DNA of 64,000 nt. Source: Leucocoprinus leucothites. Lineage: Eukaryota; Basidiomycota; Agaricomycetes; Agaricales; Agaricaceae. Shown here in pieces: positions 11,291-23,262 of this stretch; the stretch's first letter is position 1, and the number at the start of each line of letters is the position of its first letter. The translations under genes and the position numbers were made by a program. The stretch lies in contig JAACJO010000003.1 of assembly GCA_013368445.1 (NCBI GenBank), forward strand, positions 992,001 through 1,056,000, given 5' to 3'. The notes beneath the pieces are model-generated. The model made no database searches and was not told where the DNA came from. It was given only the letters and a program-made list of their open reading frames with translations.

Positions 11291-12957
11291 CTAGATATCA
11301 TAGTTTGCATCAATTTCATACAGAGGCTTATTAGCCCTCTTCAAGTTGTGCACAACCCCTTTGATAAACGATCTCACAATCCTATCTGGATCCGTGACAT
11401 TTCCGCCAGGATTTAGAACGATTACGCCCCAAGGACTACTATAATCTCTGTGCTTCAGGCAAACGGGTGGACACTTGAATCTTCGCAAGTTCGGGAGCTG
11501 TGAACAGGCTTCCAGCCATCGTTTCTGCTTTCATGAGCCTCCTCCACATTCTCTTAGCCAGGTAAGGACTCACCAGGACCTCTGAGTTTTTCGCCGTAAC
11601 ATCTTCAGGCTCGAGCCACAGCCAGCAACAGATGTACTCCAGCACCTTGCACTTAGATATCTGCGTCAAATGATGTGCCGACAGTGCCTGCGACCAGCCC
11701 GTCTTCAGATTCCCTCCTAACCGTAGGGACCTCAATGAGCCCGAATGACAGGGTAACACGGAGGAGAAAAACTGGTCCACCAGCGGACGAGAGTCGTCCT
11801 GAGGGTGTCCTGGCTTCAGAGCTAGAAGCTCGATGCCCGAATACGACGACAGGTAATCGAAGACGAGGGGGTCGTGGATGGCATCTATGTGTATGTTCTT
11901 GAGAAATATGCGTTCGGATGAGAGCGCCTGAAAGACGCTCCCGATGTTGGCTGCAGCGGAAGGACTTGGATCAAACCTGATCCTCAGCCTCTCGAGATAT
12001 CTGAAATGCTGCACGTATCTCTGGAAGTCCCCCCTGGTAACAACAACACCACGAGTCTCCAGAGACTTTAGCTTCATGTCATTGTCGCCCAACAATGTTC
12101 CTTCGAAAAGTTCGTCCAACGTGATCGGTGATCCAAAATTCTTGGATCTGTAAAGAGCCCGAAGTACGACGAACGAAAAGCTCTCGAGGCTTGGAGAGCG
12201 GGCCAGAACACCCGATAACTGTGTCACAATGCGACTATGTGGTCGCACCTCACAGTCCCAACGGACGTTGAATGTCCTTATATTGGCCAACGATTCGAGG
12301 GAAAGGTCTTCCTCCAGATATTCCCCCATTCCGTCAAGTTCAAGCGAAAGTTCTTGTAAGCACGGCAGATGTGCCAATGTTTCCATCAGCTTCTCTATGC
12401 CGCGAGGAGGATACTTATTGCCAACGTGGGGGTCCTCTCTCGCCAACGTAAGGCACCAACTATTGGCGTATGTGGAATACAGTAAGTTCTACCTCAATAA
12501 CACAATCAGCCGGAGTAATGAGTACGCACTTGACGGAAGATACGTTCGTCATCGCGGATATGAATACATGAAAGAAATCGAACCAAGGCCGGAGGTCTAA
12601 CCTTGATTCCGGATAACCCGGGGAAGTCTGGAATTCGAGCGTTTTGACGTGAGGGCATATGGACGACCTCCCAGCTGTCAATACCGTCTGCATAGTTGCA
12701 AATGGTCCAACGGGGGGGTCCGCCTGATCATGACATAGCCTAAATTTTGCAAAAAGGACAGGAGAAACCAACTCATTGAATTGTTTCGATACAAGCCGAA
12801 GATCGCAAAATCTCTCCACATTATCTACCCGTGCCTACAAGACGATTGCGGTTGTATCAGTGGTTAATCGATACAGAGTGTTTCTGATATATCCAGATTA
12901 GCTCACGAGGGCGATAATCTTGTTCAAGAGTTCATTCGGTAGCTTGTGAAGTAACAT
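11291..12957 (-). CDS. F-box protein with leucine-rich tail, family FbB copy 1
   Basis: Minus-strand exons 12957-12907, 12834-12530, 12459-11574 and 11524-11291 give 491 residues. The first 51-base exon encodes MLLHKLPNELLNKIIAL, and exon 2 continues the F-box (RLVSKQFNELVSPVLFAKF), so the intron lies inside the F-box. The tail is leucine-rich with motifs conserved in all copies, such as LPCLQELSLELDGMGEYL, SLRSLRLGGNLKT and LEYICCWLWLEPED. It probably acts as an SCF substrate adaptor (family knowledge); the target is unknown. Its 3' end faces FbA1. Its 5' flank is followed by the NACHT gene that ends at 14243, transcribed in the same direction. Confidence 0.85.
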
Positions 12958-14242
12958 TGCTACTTGTACGCGGATGTCCTCGATACTATGAGGGAGTCCA
13001 GAAGCTGAACTGCTATACGGTTATTTCAAGCAGCGTAAAGACTGAGCTGAATCATATCTTGCAAGATCGATGATACGTTTCATCCAAAAGTATTGTAAAT
13101 CGGATTAATAATGCATCAAGGGCGGAGTAAAGAATAGAGGATCACTCAGTGGCAGATCTCTTCTTTGTGGAGACTTCTACAGCCACCTTAACTGGTGAGT
13201 GCGATTACGCAACTCTCCGACCCTTTTTGCATGCAAAAAGGACATCTTCCTAATTAGGGGACTTTCTTTATTCGTTCTGACTAGTACTATGGGACGTAAG
13301 GACTTAGGAAGCTTTCATAGTACCTTGGAGGAACTTTCGTGAATCTCGTTTCGCTCAAGCGGCTCACCCAATCTTGTAAAACAAAACTACCATATTAGAT
13401 TCTCATGTGTGGAATTAGATGCGTGCGGTTGTTTAGGGAACAAATTGATTGGGTGTAGAGGATGAGCAAACAGGCCAATGTCATTCTCAGCTACTTGTGC
13501 AGGAAGTTCAATAGGCCCATCTAGGCTGAAGGTCGCGCCGTAGTCGGCCTGTCGCGTCAAGGCCTACAGTATTCCTCCAGCTACTCTTGTCGGAAATAAC
13601 ACAGCATTAGATATTCCTTTCGTGCTGCAGCCCTGCTTCTTCTCACCCCGGGTATGCTCAGATTCGTCTACGGTGATGTTGATTCAATACTATTCATTCC
13701 ATTTCCCTCTTGCCGACGCAGTTCTGACTAAACTAGATAACCATATACCCATAGTTATCAGAATCAAGAATTCAGACAACTCTGGGTGAGAGAATCGAAT
13801 AACCTTCCTGTTGATAGCTGCATCGCATTATGTCGCGTATATTTAAGGCCTATTGACATCATGTACCTTAGTCTTGTACATATACAATGCACTCGTTCTT
13901 CTCGTTACTTTCTCCACATTATCCACATGGATGATTCACATTCCTGGGCTCAAGCTGTAGGGACTATAACATTCAAGCGCTACAAAGTATTCGACATGAT
14001 ATTCGTGGTCGTCATCCACTTTATTCTCTCCTTCTCTGGACTCCCGGACGACCTCCTCTGGCGCCTCTGGGTCTACTCCAGTCAAAATCCTCGACACCAC
14101 TCAATGTTACTCTCCTTGACGACTGACTGTAATCTCCTTTTCCCACTTCCTAAACCGCAACTTTTGTTCGCTGGTCGGCGGTAGTGCTGCGTTTAACCAG
14201 ATGGCCTGCCAAGCCCAGGTAAAACCCTTAGCTCGTAGGCCT
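12958..14242. other. FbB1 upstream flank and NACHT1 3' flank
   Basis: No supported gene. The 13195-13290 part (GCGATTACGCAACTCTCC, then GGACATCTTCCTAATTAGG) is shared with 25118-25190 upstream of FbB2, and inverted with 49461-49560 upstream of FbB3 and 60440-60540 upstream of FbB4. The FbB 5' flank is thus part of the duplicated unit. An open frame at 13786-14184 shows no motif and is not accepted. Confidence 0.5.
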
Positions 14243-16884
14243 TTACCAATACACGCAAGGCCCGACTTTGAGCCATTCCCCACAATGACAAACCTGACAG
14301 TTCGATTCGTCATATCGTTCTGATTGGAGTGAATGTCTTAGGCGGGGCAGGTGACACAGATGATGTCCACGTACAAAAGGGTCGGTTGCTGTGAGGTCCA
14401 GCGGTTCAACATACTTCCCTTGCGTCAGAACAGAGAGGTGATGAAGAAGATTTGGGTCGACTATCTCATCTTCAACTTCTGTTCGAACAAAGTGGGGACT
14501 AGCCCTAGTGTCGAGCGCCTATTTTGAGGTTGTGATGGAATGTTAGAGGGGGTTGAAGGTATGATACAAGTCACATACCAAGCTGATTGTGAACATTGGA
14601 AGAATATTGTCATCTGAGTGCTCGTAACGACCAAGCATAAGCCTGAAATCGAAATCATGAAGTACATTGAACAAGTCTAAGTCAAAAGCGTTTCCTTCTG
14701 GTACAGTGCCGTACAGATGGTTACGGGCCAGCATCACACTGTGTTCGTTGATTGTTTTCCAATGGAATATACCACGAAACCATGCGTTGACCATAGATGA
14801 AGCATCCTGGTGTTCATTGGCCATCACAACTGATTACAGGTTAGAACCAGAGCATTGAATAATATTGGAAGATGACTCACGAGTCGGGTTTTGGAACCGG
14901 AGAATAAGATTATACCAGTGAAGGCTACACGCTAGCTGACATTGGCGCGCCTGGTCCTGGGAGACAAAAAACTTACCCGACCGATGTGAACTGGTCAGGT
15001 AATCAGGGAAGGACTTATGATAAAAGGTGAGGCTCCGGTTTGAGGCGTCCTCCGGAGGCGGGATATCCACGACCGAGTGTAGCCTCTGCATTACACTGTA
15101 AAAATGGGGCTGGTCGGTTCGGAGAAAAAGCCAAAGCTCTTCTATTGTAAGCTTTCTGTGATTACTGACCCCTGACCCACCACCAATCGAGTTCAAGTCA
15201 TAAGAAAGGAGCGCTAGAACACGTGTCACAACCGGAAGTGCACTCTCTGACACCTTGGAGAGGATACGGTAGTAGAATGCGTCTAGTGCCTCCAATGGGT
15301 TGTTTGTGCCAACCTTGCTCAGCCCACGAAGCATACTCAATAGGGATCTGAGCTGTGCTTCAGGATCTCCAATAAAAGGATCACCAACGTATCGCTCCGC
15401 AACCGAGGCAACCACAAAATGACCGGACACTTGCTCCATGATTACCGCGAGATCATGTTCGGTAGGCCAGGGGCTATCGATGCCAACGCTGATGGTGTCT
15501 CGATACTTGTGATGGACCTCCCTGAAGCGAGCGCGCATAAATCGTTCAACATCGGCGTGCGATTCTTCGTTGATGACGAGTTCTTCGCGTCTACAAACAT
15601 GTGCGTATTCGAGTCGGGAAAACGTGGATTTGAGATGACGTTCGGGGCGGCTACAAATGAGCCAAAGGAGCGGCAAGTGTGTCTTTTGTGCAGCTTCCTT
15701 GATTAGCTCCACCAGCTGACATTGTGCCTCATCATTGTTACACTCGTCAAGGCCATCAATGACAACAACATGAAAACTTTCAGCGAATGGTTGAACTTCG
15801 TGTGAAGCGAGCTGAAGAAATGGGTCTTCAACGAGCCCTCGAAATTGTGCTTCGAGTGTGGCGTCGAGAATGGAAGGGTCGCTGGCGAGCTTCTGGGTAA
15901 TAACGTTTTTATAGTGGTCGCTATGAATCGCCATCTGATAGGCAAGCGTTGGAATAATACGAAGTGGATCGGAACGCTTCTCCCCCTGAGTGCTTGAGAA
16001 GAAGTAAGAAGCGGCGAGGAGCCTTTGGCCTTGAGCAGCCTCTGCAAACGTCTGAGCAACCGCACTCTTTCCTACGCCTGCAGGGCCGAATAGCCAAACC
16101 ATTTTCCATTTGTGGGGTGCCCCAAAAAGCCATCCAAAAAGTTTCTCTTGGATGGATTTTCGGGTGCTTGGGTGGCAGCGAGGAAGAGGGTAGCGGGCTG
16201 CAGCATTAAGGCCAGCCTCTGGCGTACCCGCACTCCTGAGGCGCTCGAGTACTGAAAATTGTGTTAGCCATCGTCAAGTCTTCCGAGATTAATCAATGGA
16301 CGTACCGGGCTGTCCATTCATGATGTAATTGTAACTCCGAGAGTCGGCGTAGAAAGATGGATGCATCATCACGAAATCATGAGCACCAGTAAAAGAACTA
16401 GTCTGTTCATTTGTAGATGGTTGCGTGGGTATCATAGGTGATACGCGGATATCGCTAGCTCTCTGAGGCTGAATGGACGAGATCACTTCGCCAATCAATG
16501 ACTTCGGTTCGCCGTTGGTTTCTAGATAAATGAAACAAGTGTTAGAGGAAGTAGGACATGACACCACTTCAAACTCACCGGGCGATCGATATGTAGTGCG
16601 GTCATTGCGTGGTGGATTAACAACTGGATGATGTGCTCGGTCCCTCTTGAGCTGGGGTGACACGAATGATATTTTGTCATTTTTGGTTCCCGCCTGAATA
16701 GCAGTAGCGCTAGAAACCCCTAGAGCGTCTTTAGATCCGATAGCGATAACACTAAGCACAAGCTTCATTAACGATGCACGGGTCGCTCACTCGGATCCTG
16801 TTTATTCTTCCTTGATTCGGGTTTTTGAGCTGGACGATATCGAGAGAACTTAACTTTCAGATAATCCTTGAAGCCACAGAACAT
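14243..16884 (-). CDS. NACHT-domain STAND NTPase, copy 1
   Basis: NLR-like signalling ATPase. Minus-strand exons 16884-16780, 16693-16579, 16521-16306, 16251-14881, 14829-14579 and 14518-14243 sum to 2334 bases (777 residues). The N-terminus is basic (MFCGFKDYLKVKFSRYRP) and followed by a low-complexity linker. A PRCHPSTR motif precedes the NACHT domain, whose Walker A is GPAGVGKSA and Walker B is VVVIDGLDEC. A helical region follows, with no visible WD40, ankyrin or TPR repeats. It is the most divergent of the four NACHT genes: the C-terminal VLPYDQS motif of the others is missing and it ends with a Cys/His-rich tail (CQVCHCGEW). It lies upstream of FbB1 in the same direction. Fungal NACHT proteins are linked to non-self recognition and regulated cell death; a role here is inference. 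Confidence 0.82.
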
Positions 16885-17664
16885 GATGGTGGTGGGTTCA
16901 GCGTCAAAAGCTGTTAAGTAAGTAGTGCCTGAGTCAAAGCAGCAGTCTCACGTGGAAGATGTGCTCGGGCGTCTACTACACGGCCATGAAGTGGGGGTTC
17001 GGCGCTTATGCTGAACATCGAGGCGCTTATAGTTTAAGGAAGACAGGCATAGCTTTTGGGTCAGGGAGCAACACAGCCAGTTTGATTCAAGCGGCTACGG
17101 GCTCAGTTATTGCTCTGCCCTACTACTTGTCTCCTATCATGTTCCATAGGACACACATGCCATCATCCATCCGACGGCTCTAGAGCTTGACGTAATTCTT
17201 TAAGCATCAGCCAACTCAAGAAGGCTGGCCAATGCGGTGTGAGAAAGGTCAGATCGGGAATGCTATATAATATAATCTTAAAGTCAACAGCACTTTGGGT
17301 ATGACACGAGAGGCATCAGGGAATAGATATGGGGGAATAACATACACGACTAACAGATGAGTCCTTGGTTGATCACAGAAAAGAGAGGCCAGAATCACAG
17401 GCAGAGAGGCCATAAACGTCGGATCCTTGATACTAATAGAAGCTCCTTCAAATAGTCAAAGCTTGAAACAGACTAACATCGGGGGAAATATACAAGTACT
17501 TTACCGAGTGATTGGACATGTCCGAGCTTCATATGCTCAGTAAGCACCAAATATCAGCAGTCTAAAGCAACTCCACAGATGCTTGAGGAAGGTCGTGTCT
17601 TTGAACACTGTACACATGGAACTGCGGAAGCATAAGTATGTTGATTGGCTCAGAGACATCCCAT
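16885..17664. other. Intergenic stretch
   Basis: No supported gene. It holds the NACHT1 promoter side and the 3' side of the decayed cyclophilin. A small plus-strand frame at 16959-17183 has no motif. Confidence 0.4.
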
Positions 17665-18273
17665 TTAAATTATTCTCGCTTTACGTATCTCGACGTCCAA
17701 CCCAGGTTTAGGGAAGAAATCAGTACGATAAGCTCACAAAAAGTGTAGCAGGATCACAAACCTAACTTGGGCGTCCGTCGCAACGGCGCCAAGGCGTTGA
17801 ACTATCCGCATTCCTGAGCTCACCCGACCAAGGATCGTGCGCTTGTTATAAAGATAAGGAGTGGGTCCCAGAGTAATGGAAAACTGAGATCCTTTTAAGT
17901 TGAGATCAGTTAAAGGATTGGCTGTCAGGTCGTGGAGGAATAAGCACCATTCGAGTTAGGCCCAGAATTCGCTATGGCAAGGATGGCAGCACCAGTGAAT
18001 GCGAGCTCAGGATGAATATCATCTTCACCGAAATGTTCACAGATGAGATATGAATGCTGAACATATTGAGATAGACGTACAATTTCTGACCATATATACT
18101 TATGCCTCCTTGACCAGTACCAGTCGAATTTCCACCTTGAATCATGAAGTCCTAAAGACAGCTGAGAGTTTATAATCAGAAAGGAAGTAGAAACAATATA
18201 CTAAGATGGTTCGGTGAAAGATAACACCGTTATAGTATCCCATTTTTGCGAGCTCTGCGAAATTTTTGCAGGC
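17665..18273 (-). pseudogene. PPIL1-type cyclophilin (peptidyl-prolyl isomerase), decayed
   Basis: Read on the minus strand, exon pieces give KNFAELAKMGYYNGVIFHRT, DFMIQGGNSTGTGQGGISIY, EDDIHPELAFTGAAILAIAN, NGSQFSITLGPTPYLYNKRT and DVEIRKARII before a stop at 17667-17665. This order and these motifs are those of small spliceosome-associated cyclophilins of the PPIL1 type. Two exon joints fail in the same way: where an AG acceptor is required to keep frame, the sequence has GG (18029-18028) and AA (17709-17708). The expected N-terminal strand (residues before KNFAEL) is only faintly visible near 18300-18420. I conclude it is a pseudogene. A genuine gene with unusual splicing is the alternative. 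Confidence 0.65.
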
Positions 18274-19088
18274 CTATAGACATCGACTATCATTATTGGA
18301 GTTCATTGAGCACACGATTATTCGCCTACACTGAAATAAAGATGTCGTTGACTGGGGGTGTTTGAAATGGCCTAATGTGCGCGTAGTGTGATTGATGTGA
18401 CGGTCCCATAGTATTTGAGAATTAAGCCATAAACGAGGCACACGTGATGGGTCCGAACGATGGAGGAGTGGTTTCAAGGCAGAGGAGCATACTTTTATGT
18501 CCCAGAGAGCTCCGGGCCTGGTACGGTGAGATGAACTGCAGAGTTTCGGAGGGCACGAAAGCAAATTCACCGACAAGAGCCGGCTGACAAGTGACCTGTT
18601 GACCAATCGGTACGACCTTGGATGATACACAGAAAAAGACTGGATTATCGATGCTAGAGTAACCAGATGAGGAGATCTGTGAAAATGCGATATACCAGAC
18701 TCTCCTACAGTTCGAACAAGGTTGAGAGAAGGCTCCCATCGCCATATCTGGGATCGCCGCTTGAAAGAACGACGAACGACAAAATACTGTCATACGCTCT
18801 TGTTGCACTTGCTGCGTATAAGTGAGCCGTAATAATCCAAATTTACCGCTTCCAGGTAGTTCGGGTGCAGAAAACACATACTTATAGTAGAGGAGAGGAC
18901 GAGCTAGGGTGGGTGAGATGGAGCCTCTGGGGCTAAGCGCTGGCACGTGATGCAAGGTGTTGCGATAGACGCCAATCATGTTTCAATTTGTCAACAGCCA
19001 ACACCTTCCACCCAGCCAATGAAGTACGCTACCGTTCTCAAATTCGCCATCCCAGTGGCATAGAAAAATCTCCGACTCGTTTGACAAT
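18274..19088. other. Stretch with an unsupported minus-strand open frame
   Basis: A 185-residue minus-strand frame runs from 18979 to 18422. It has no recognisable domain, its composition looks unlike the flanking genes, and it overlaps the remains of the cyclophilin 5' end. The right end is the 5' flank of the kinase at 19089. I do not call a gene. Confidence 0.35.
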
Positions 19089-20631
19089 ATGCCCTTGGAA
19101 AAATCTGTCCTACCGTTCTTCCGTTCTCTGTCCGTCAAAGCTAAACCGCCAGTTGAAGTGCGTTGGCCCGAAGAGCCTCTAGACCTTCCCGTACACCGTC
19201 GTGGCGGCTTCTACAACGCGTTCCTTGGAGCCCTTCTTAATTCCAGGTATAGGATTGTTCGCAAACTTGGGTGGGGTCAGCACGCAAGTGTTTGGCTTGC
19301 TCAAGACGTCAAGTATGACCAATTCATTCACCCCGTCTTTCGTGAGCACTCACGTAGCTCTTTGTTGCTTTTTTTTTTTTTGTCCAACACAGGAAATCCA
19401 AATACTTTGCGATTAAAATACTGACAGCCCATGCCACACAAATGCAATCCAGTGTAGCCGAAGAGCTTGGGATACTTCGGCGCATAACTGAGCAAGCGAG
19501 GAAAACAAATCACCCAGGGCACAATCACGTCTTGACCTTGCGGGAGAGCTTCGAACTCAGTAGCGCTCATGGGCGCCACCTTTGCCTCGTTCATGATGCA
19601 TTAGGGGTATTCCCAGCTCTTTTCAAATATGGCCGACAACTGCCCATTCCGCTGGTGAAACATGTATCAAGACAGTTACTTGAGGCTCTTGATTTCCTTC
19701 ACTGTAAATGTCACGTAATTCATACAGGTATGGCATTCCAGCCTCCCGATTTCATGTTTCTGACTGCGAGAAAGATATCAAACCTGACAACATTCTGGTC
19801 GTCCGGAATAATATCGACGAATTCATTAAGGCTGACGAATTATCAGCAGCCCGTGCTGCACCTAACCAAAGTGGTGCATTGCCCAATTCCCCAGCCAATG
19901 CTATCCTGTCGAGTCCCTTAAACGTATTCACGTCTACGGAGATCGCTGGTTTAAATCACTTATCGAATTTCGATGTTCGGTTGACCGATTATAGCACAGG
20001 TAGGCATTATACCGAGAATGTACAGGTAGTTTTCCTTATCTGTTTCCAGCTGCACTCGTGGATGGATATCACGCCAATGAAATTCAGCCTTTTGCTCTGC
20101 GTGCGCCTGAGGTTATACTTGGGAGTGGATGGGGCGCGAGTGCTGACATCTGGAACCTTGGATGCCTTGTAAGTGTCCCTTCGCACCGTGGGTTATTTCA
20201 TGTTGAAGTCGACTATCTTTATCACAGGTATTTGAATTCTTGACTGGGAGGTGGCTATTCAACCCACGGTCAGGGCAAACGTGGACCGCAGAACAGTATC
20301 ATCTTGCACATATGCCAGGAGTGGTCGGAGAAGACTTTGATCTCTCATATTTCCACCACGCAAGGCGATTTCTTGACTATTTCAAAGAAGATGGAGGTCC
20401 GTCTGTTGATTAACCTTTCTTTGATCACCGCTCACGTCGAGGTTAGGGCGACTGCGTATTCGTGCCGGCGGCGTGGTGAGCTTAGAAGGCGCGCTCAAAA
20501 CATATGGTGTAATAAGTGATGGCGACGCTGATGGAGCTAACCTCGTTGCGTTTCTTCGCTCGATGCTGCGGTTGAACCCATCAGACAGGGCAACTGCAGG
20601 CGAGCTACTCCGTCACAAATGGCTCAGCTGA
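19089..20631 (+). CDS. SRPK-like serine/threonine protein kinase
   Basis: Exons 19089-19312, 19393-19727, 19775-19999, 20050-20168, 20228-20396 and 20447-20631 sum to 1257 bases (418 residues). Kinase motifs in order: glycine loop LGWGQHASVWLA, VAIK-type lysine in YFAIKIL, catalytic loop HTDIKPDNIL (the HTD form typical of SR-protein kinases), RAPEVILGSGW (APE motif), SADIWNLGCLVFE, and a C-terminal RATAGELLRHKWLS. The N-terminus has the PLDLPVHRRGGF segment seen before kinase domains in the fungal SRPK-like family. The metal-binding DFG is replaced by DYS (within RLTDYSTA), and a non-conserved insert of about 40 residues follows the catalytic loop. SRPKs phosphorylate RS-rich splicing factors. 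Many expanded fungal members have unknown targets, and the DYS change may lower activity. Confidence 0.82.
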
Positions 20632-20980
20632 TAATGAGAGCTTTGGGTTCCGACTCAAACTCGCCCTAACTTTGCACATTCACTAAAAGCGCTCAAGCTG
20701 GTTCAGCGTGCCCAGCCACAAGCGAAGTTCCGGATCAGCCCAATGTATTCCAACACACATACTCATATGTTCGGGGCCTCGATTCAATCTGATGCTGCAT
20801 GTTTACTTTTCAGCTCGAGCTCTTCCGTCGCTACTTAACTGGTTTCGAAAGACTAAACTCGCTTTCGTACTCGTATACACCGGAGTTGGATAAGAGTTGC
20901 GACGGGTCTGGTGTATGGAATTATGCTATTCTTCCAAGTCCATCTGTGTTTCTCCAGCCACGCTTTTAAGCACGCCTTCC

Positions 20981-21708
20981 TATGGTTAATTATCTTGTAC
21001 ACTCTCAAAATGGATACGGCGCATCAAACAGCACAAGTCATGTCTCGAAGTCATCACCGGTATTAAAAACAAAGCCCAGCAGGCCCGTCCCGCTCTCTAT
21101 TCACGACGAAGCTTTATTCACTAGACATTATGATACATTGAGTATGTTGTTCGCTTCCACACTTCCTCGTCATGTTTGTGGAATAGTGGGGCCGCCGTGG
21201 CACCTGATTGTTGAAGCACATGGCCACGAAATGCGTGACCTAATTCAACCTCCTCTGCGGCCTCCCGGGACCAACTCAAAGGAATTTGGAGATAAGGCAC
21301 TTTATAAAATCAAAACCCGAAGAGACGATTTGTCCGCTCCCGAAGAGGCTGTGCAGTCATGGGTTGGAGGCTGCCACCCGTTAGACACTGTCGAAGTAAT
21401 CGCACTGTGGTGCTCAAGGAGAGGCAAGGTCACGGGTTCAAGAATCCAAATGCCTGGGCGAATGAAGGTGTCAACTGCTACGGGTATAAGTGTCATTCCG
21501 CTTCGGGATCGTCAGGTTCAAGCTGATATGGTTCTCTGATTGCTTCCCTTCCAATGCTCTATTTTTCTACACATCGCAAACAAATCCCCTTTACCCAGGA
21601 TGAGCCAAGTTTCGTTCGACTCTAGACATTTGTGGTAACGCTCCAGAGTGGAAATTTTGGAACGTGGTTGATCTTCTTCGGTTAGGTTCCTCAGGGTTGC
21701 AAAAACGC
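20981..21708 (+). repeat. Duplicated FbA upstream region, copy 2
   Basis: Diverged copy of 9136-9732. It marks the outer edge of the duplicated F-box unit on this side. Confidence 0.5.
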
Positions 21709-21743
21709 GACGTGAGAATATATATTGTGGTGGTTCGGTTCAG
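21709..21743 (+). promoter_or_regulatory. Conserved core promoter element of FbA2
   Basis: Same 35 bases as at 9733-9767, with the AATATATATT core, 76 bases before the start codon at 21820. Confidence 0.6.
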
Positions 21744-21819
21744 TGAGGCTTCAGACCCCTTTCTTTCCGCCCAACCGCCTGGTAAGAGAAAGCACCCGCT
21801 CACCGGAACGTCCCCACAC

Positions 21820-23231
21820 ATGCCTATCTCGATACAAGACCTGCCCGACGAGCTCCTTGTAGAGATTGCCTCCCACGTCCCGGACAAGCGCGACCTTTCC
21901 AGTGTCTCGAAAGCTGGTAGTTACCCGCTGAAGCGTGTTTTCCAGGAACAACTCTTCTCGAATATCTCTCTCAACTGTCCCCAGCGCCCCTTTTGCAGAC
22001 TTTTCTCCCTGGTCCACTCACCGGATCCCGCAACTCGAGAACGCCTCGCCAGCCGTATCAAGACGGTCGACATTCGGAATACCCAGAACGAGTCTCTGGC
22101 ACACTGGAACGACAGCAGCTCGACCCAAGTGATTCCTCGAGAAATGGCTCACACCCTTTTTCTTCTCCCGAGGCTGACGACTCTCCAATTCACCTACACG
22201 ATGTTCAACTGGGACAAGCTTAAACGGCGTCAAATATGCAAGATTCTTGGGCTTTTCAACCTCAAGACCCTGAGGAATCTGGCGAACCTCTCCTTGCCAA
22301 ACAAACGCTTCCCGCTCTGCATCCTTCCTTTCTGTTCTAACATAAAGTTCCTCGACATGCGTGACTACCTGGCCGATACGACCGTGCTGCTCAATGAGGA
22401 AAATCACCCGTATCTACCAGGACAGCTCGATACATTACCCCTCTCGCCAACACGTGTTTCTCTCGAGCGCCTGCATCTTGCTGGCCTGGCCCTTATCTCG
22501 TACTTCACAAGGTTCGCGAGCGAATACCGCAACGTCTGTTGCCGTGCAGTGGATTTGCACTACCTTGATGGTCTGGCCAATGGCCCGCCTCACGGGCGTG
22601 CGCCGTCCACTATTGTAGGACGGTTCTTTCAAAGTGTCGGTGGTTCAATCAAGGAATTGCGGCTTCACATTACACGCTTTCGTGAGTGACTGGCACTTGG
22701 CACCGCTGTAGTGTTGAGCTGAAGCATGTTCCAGAACGTGGCAATGGAACGCAGATTTCAAATGACGATCTCTTGTCCCTTGTCCGGCTTAAGAGTCTGG
22801 AGCTGACTCTTACCGTTGACACGGTGACTTCACAGTCAAATATTGCGGCGTACTTGATGAACTGGCTGTTCCCCTTCTTGCAGACCCTTGTTCGGCTACA
22901 AAAGATCAAGCGACTCACAGTTACTTATGAGATTCGCATTATGCAAAATGCGACCTCCCCTGATTTGGGACCTATGCGGGAAGTCTTGCTTAAGCTTGAC
23001 AACCTGCTTGTCAACAGCTCTTTGCGAAAATTTGATTGTTATGTTGTTGTTGCTCGACCTAGGGGCGTTCGCGAACATGGCATAGGATGTTGGAAGGGCA
23101 GAGCACTGCATGATGTGGTTCCGACGGAACGCCTATCAGAAATTTTCTGTAAATCGACCCAGGCTGGGATTAAAGTCAACGTGATGACTTTTGATTCTAC
23201 CCGTACAGAAGGCGATTCTACGGTTGAGTAG
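21820..23231 (+). CDS. F-box protein with leucine-rich tail, family FbA copy 2
   Basis: Exons 21820-22681 and 22735-23231 give 452 residues, the same length and intron position (53 bases) as FbA1. F-box: IQDLPDELLVEIASHVPDKR. Leucine-rich tail conserved with copies 1 and 3. Differences from FbA1 are scattered substitutions (for example HLAGLALISYFTRFASEY against HLAGLALISYFTTFASEN), with no stop or frameshift, so the gene seems intact. It converges on FbB2 with 31 bases between stop codons. No NACHT gene accompanies this pair. Confidence 0.85.
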
Positions 23232-23262
23232 ATAGTAGTACCAAGACATATACCTTTGCTCC

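Larger units (their letters stand above)
20632..21819. other. Intergenic stretch including the FbA2 upstream region
   Basis: From about 20981 the sequence is a diverged copy of 9136-9732. A 185-residue plus-strand frame (20982-21539) covers it. The matching region in copy 1 has stops and shifts, so I do not accept the frame as a gene. The part before 20981 shows nothing recognisable. Confidence 0.45.

Noticed and set aside
18422..18979. 185-residue minus-strand frame
   Set aside because: No recognisable motif; it abuts the cyclophilin relic and lacks a partner exon.
20982..21539. 185-residue frame upstream of FbA2
   Set aside because: The homologous DNA upstream of FbA1 has stops and indels, so coding conservation is absent.
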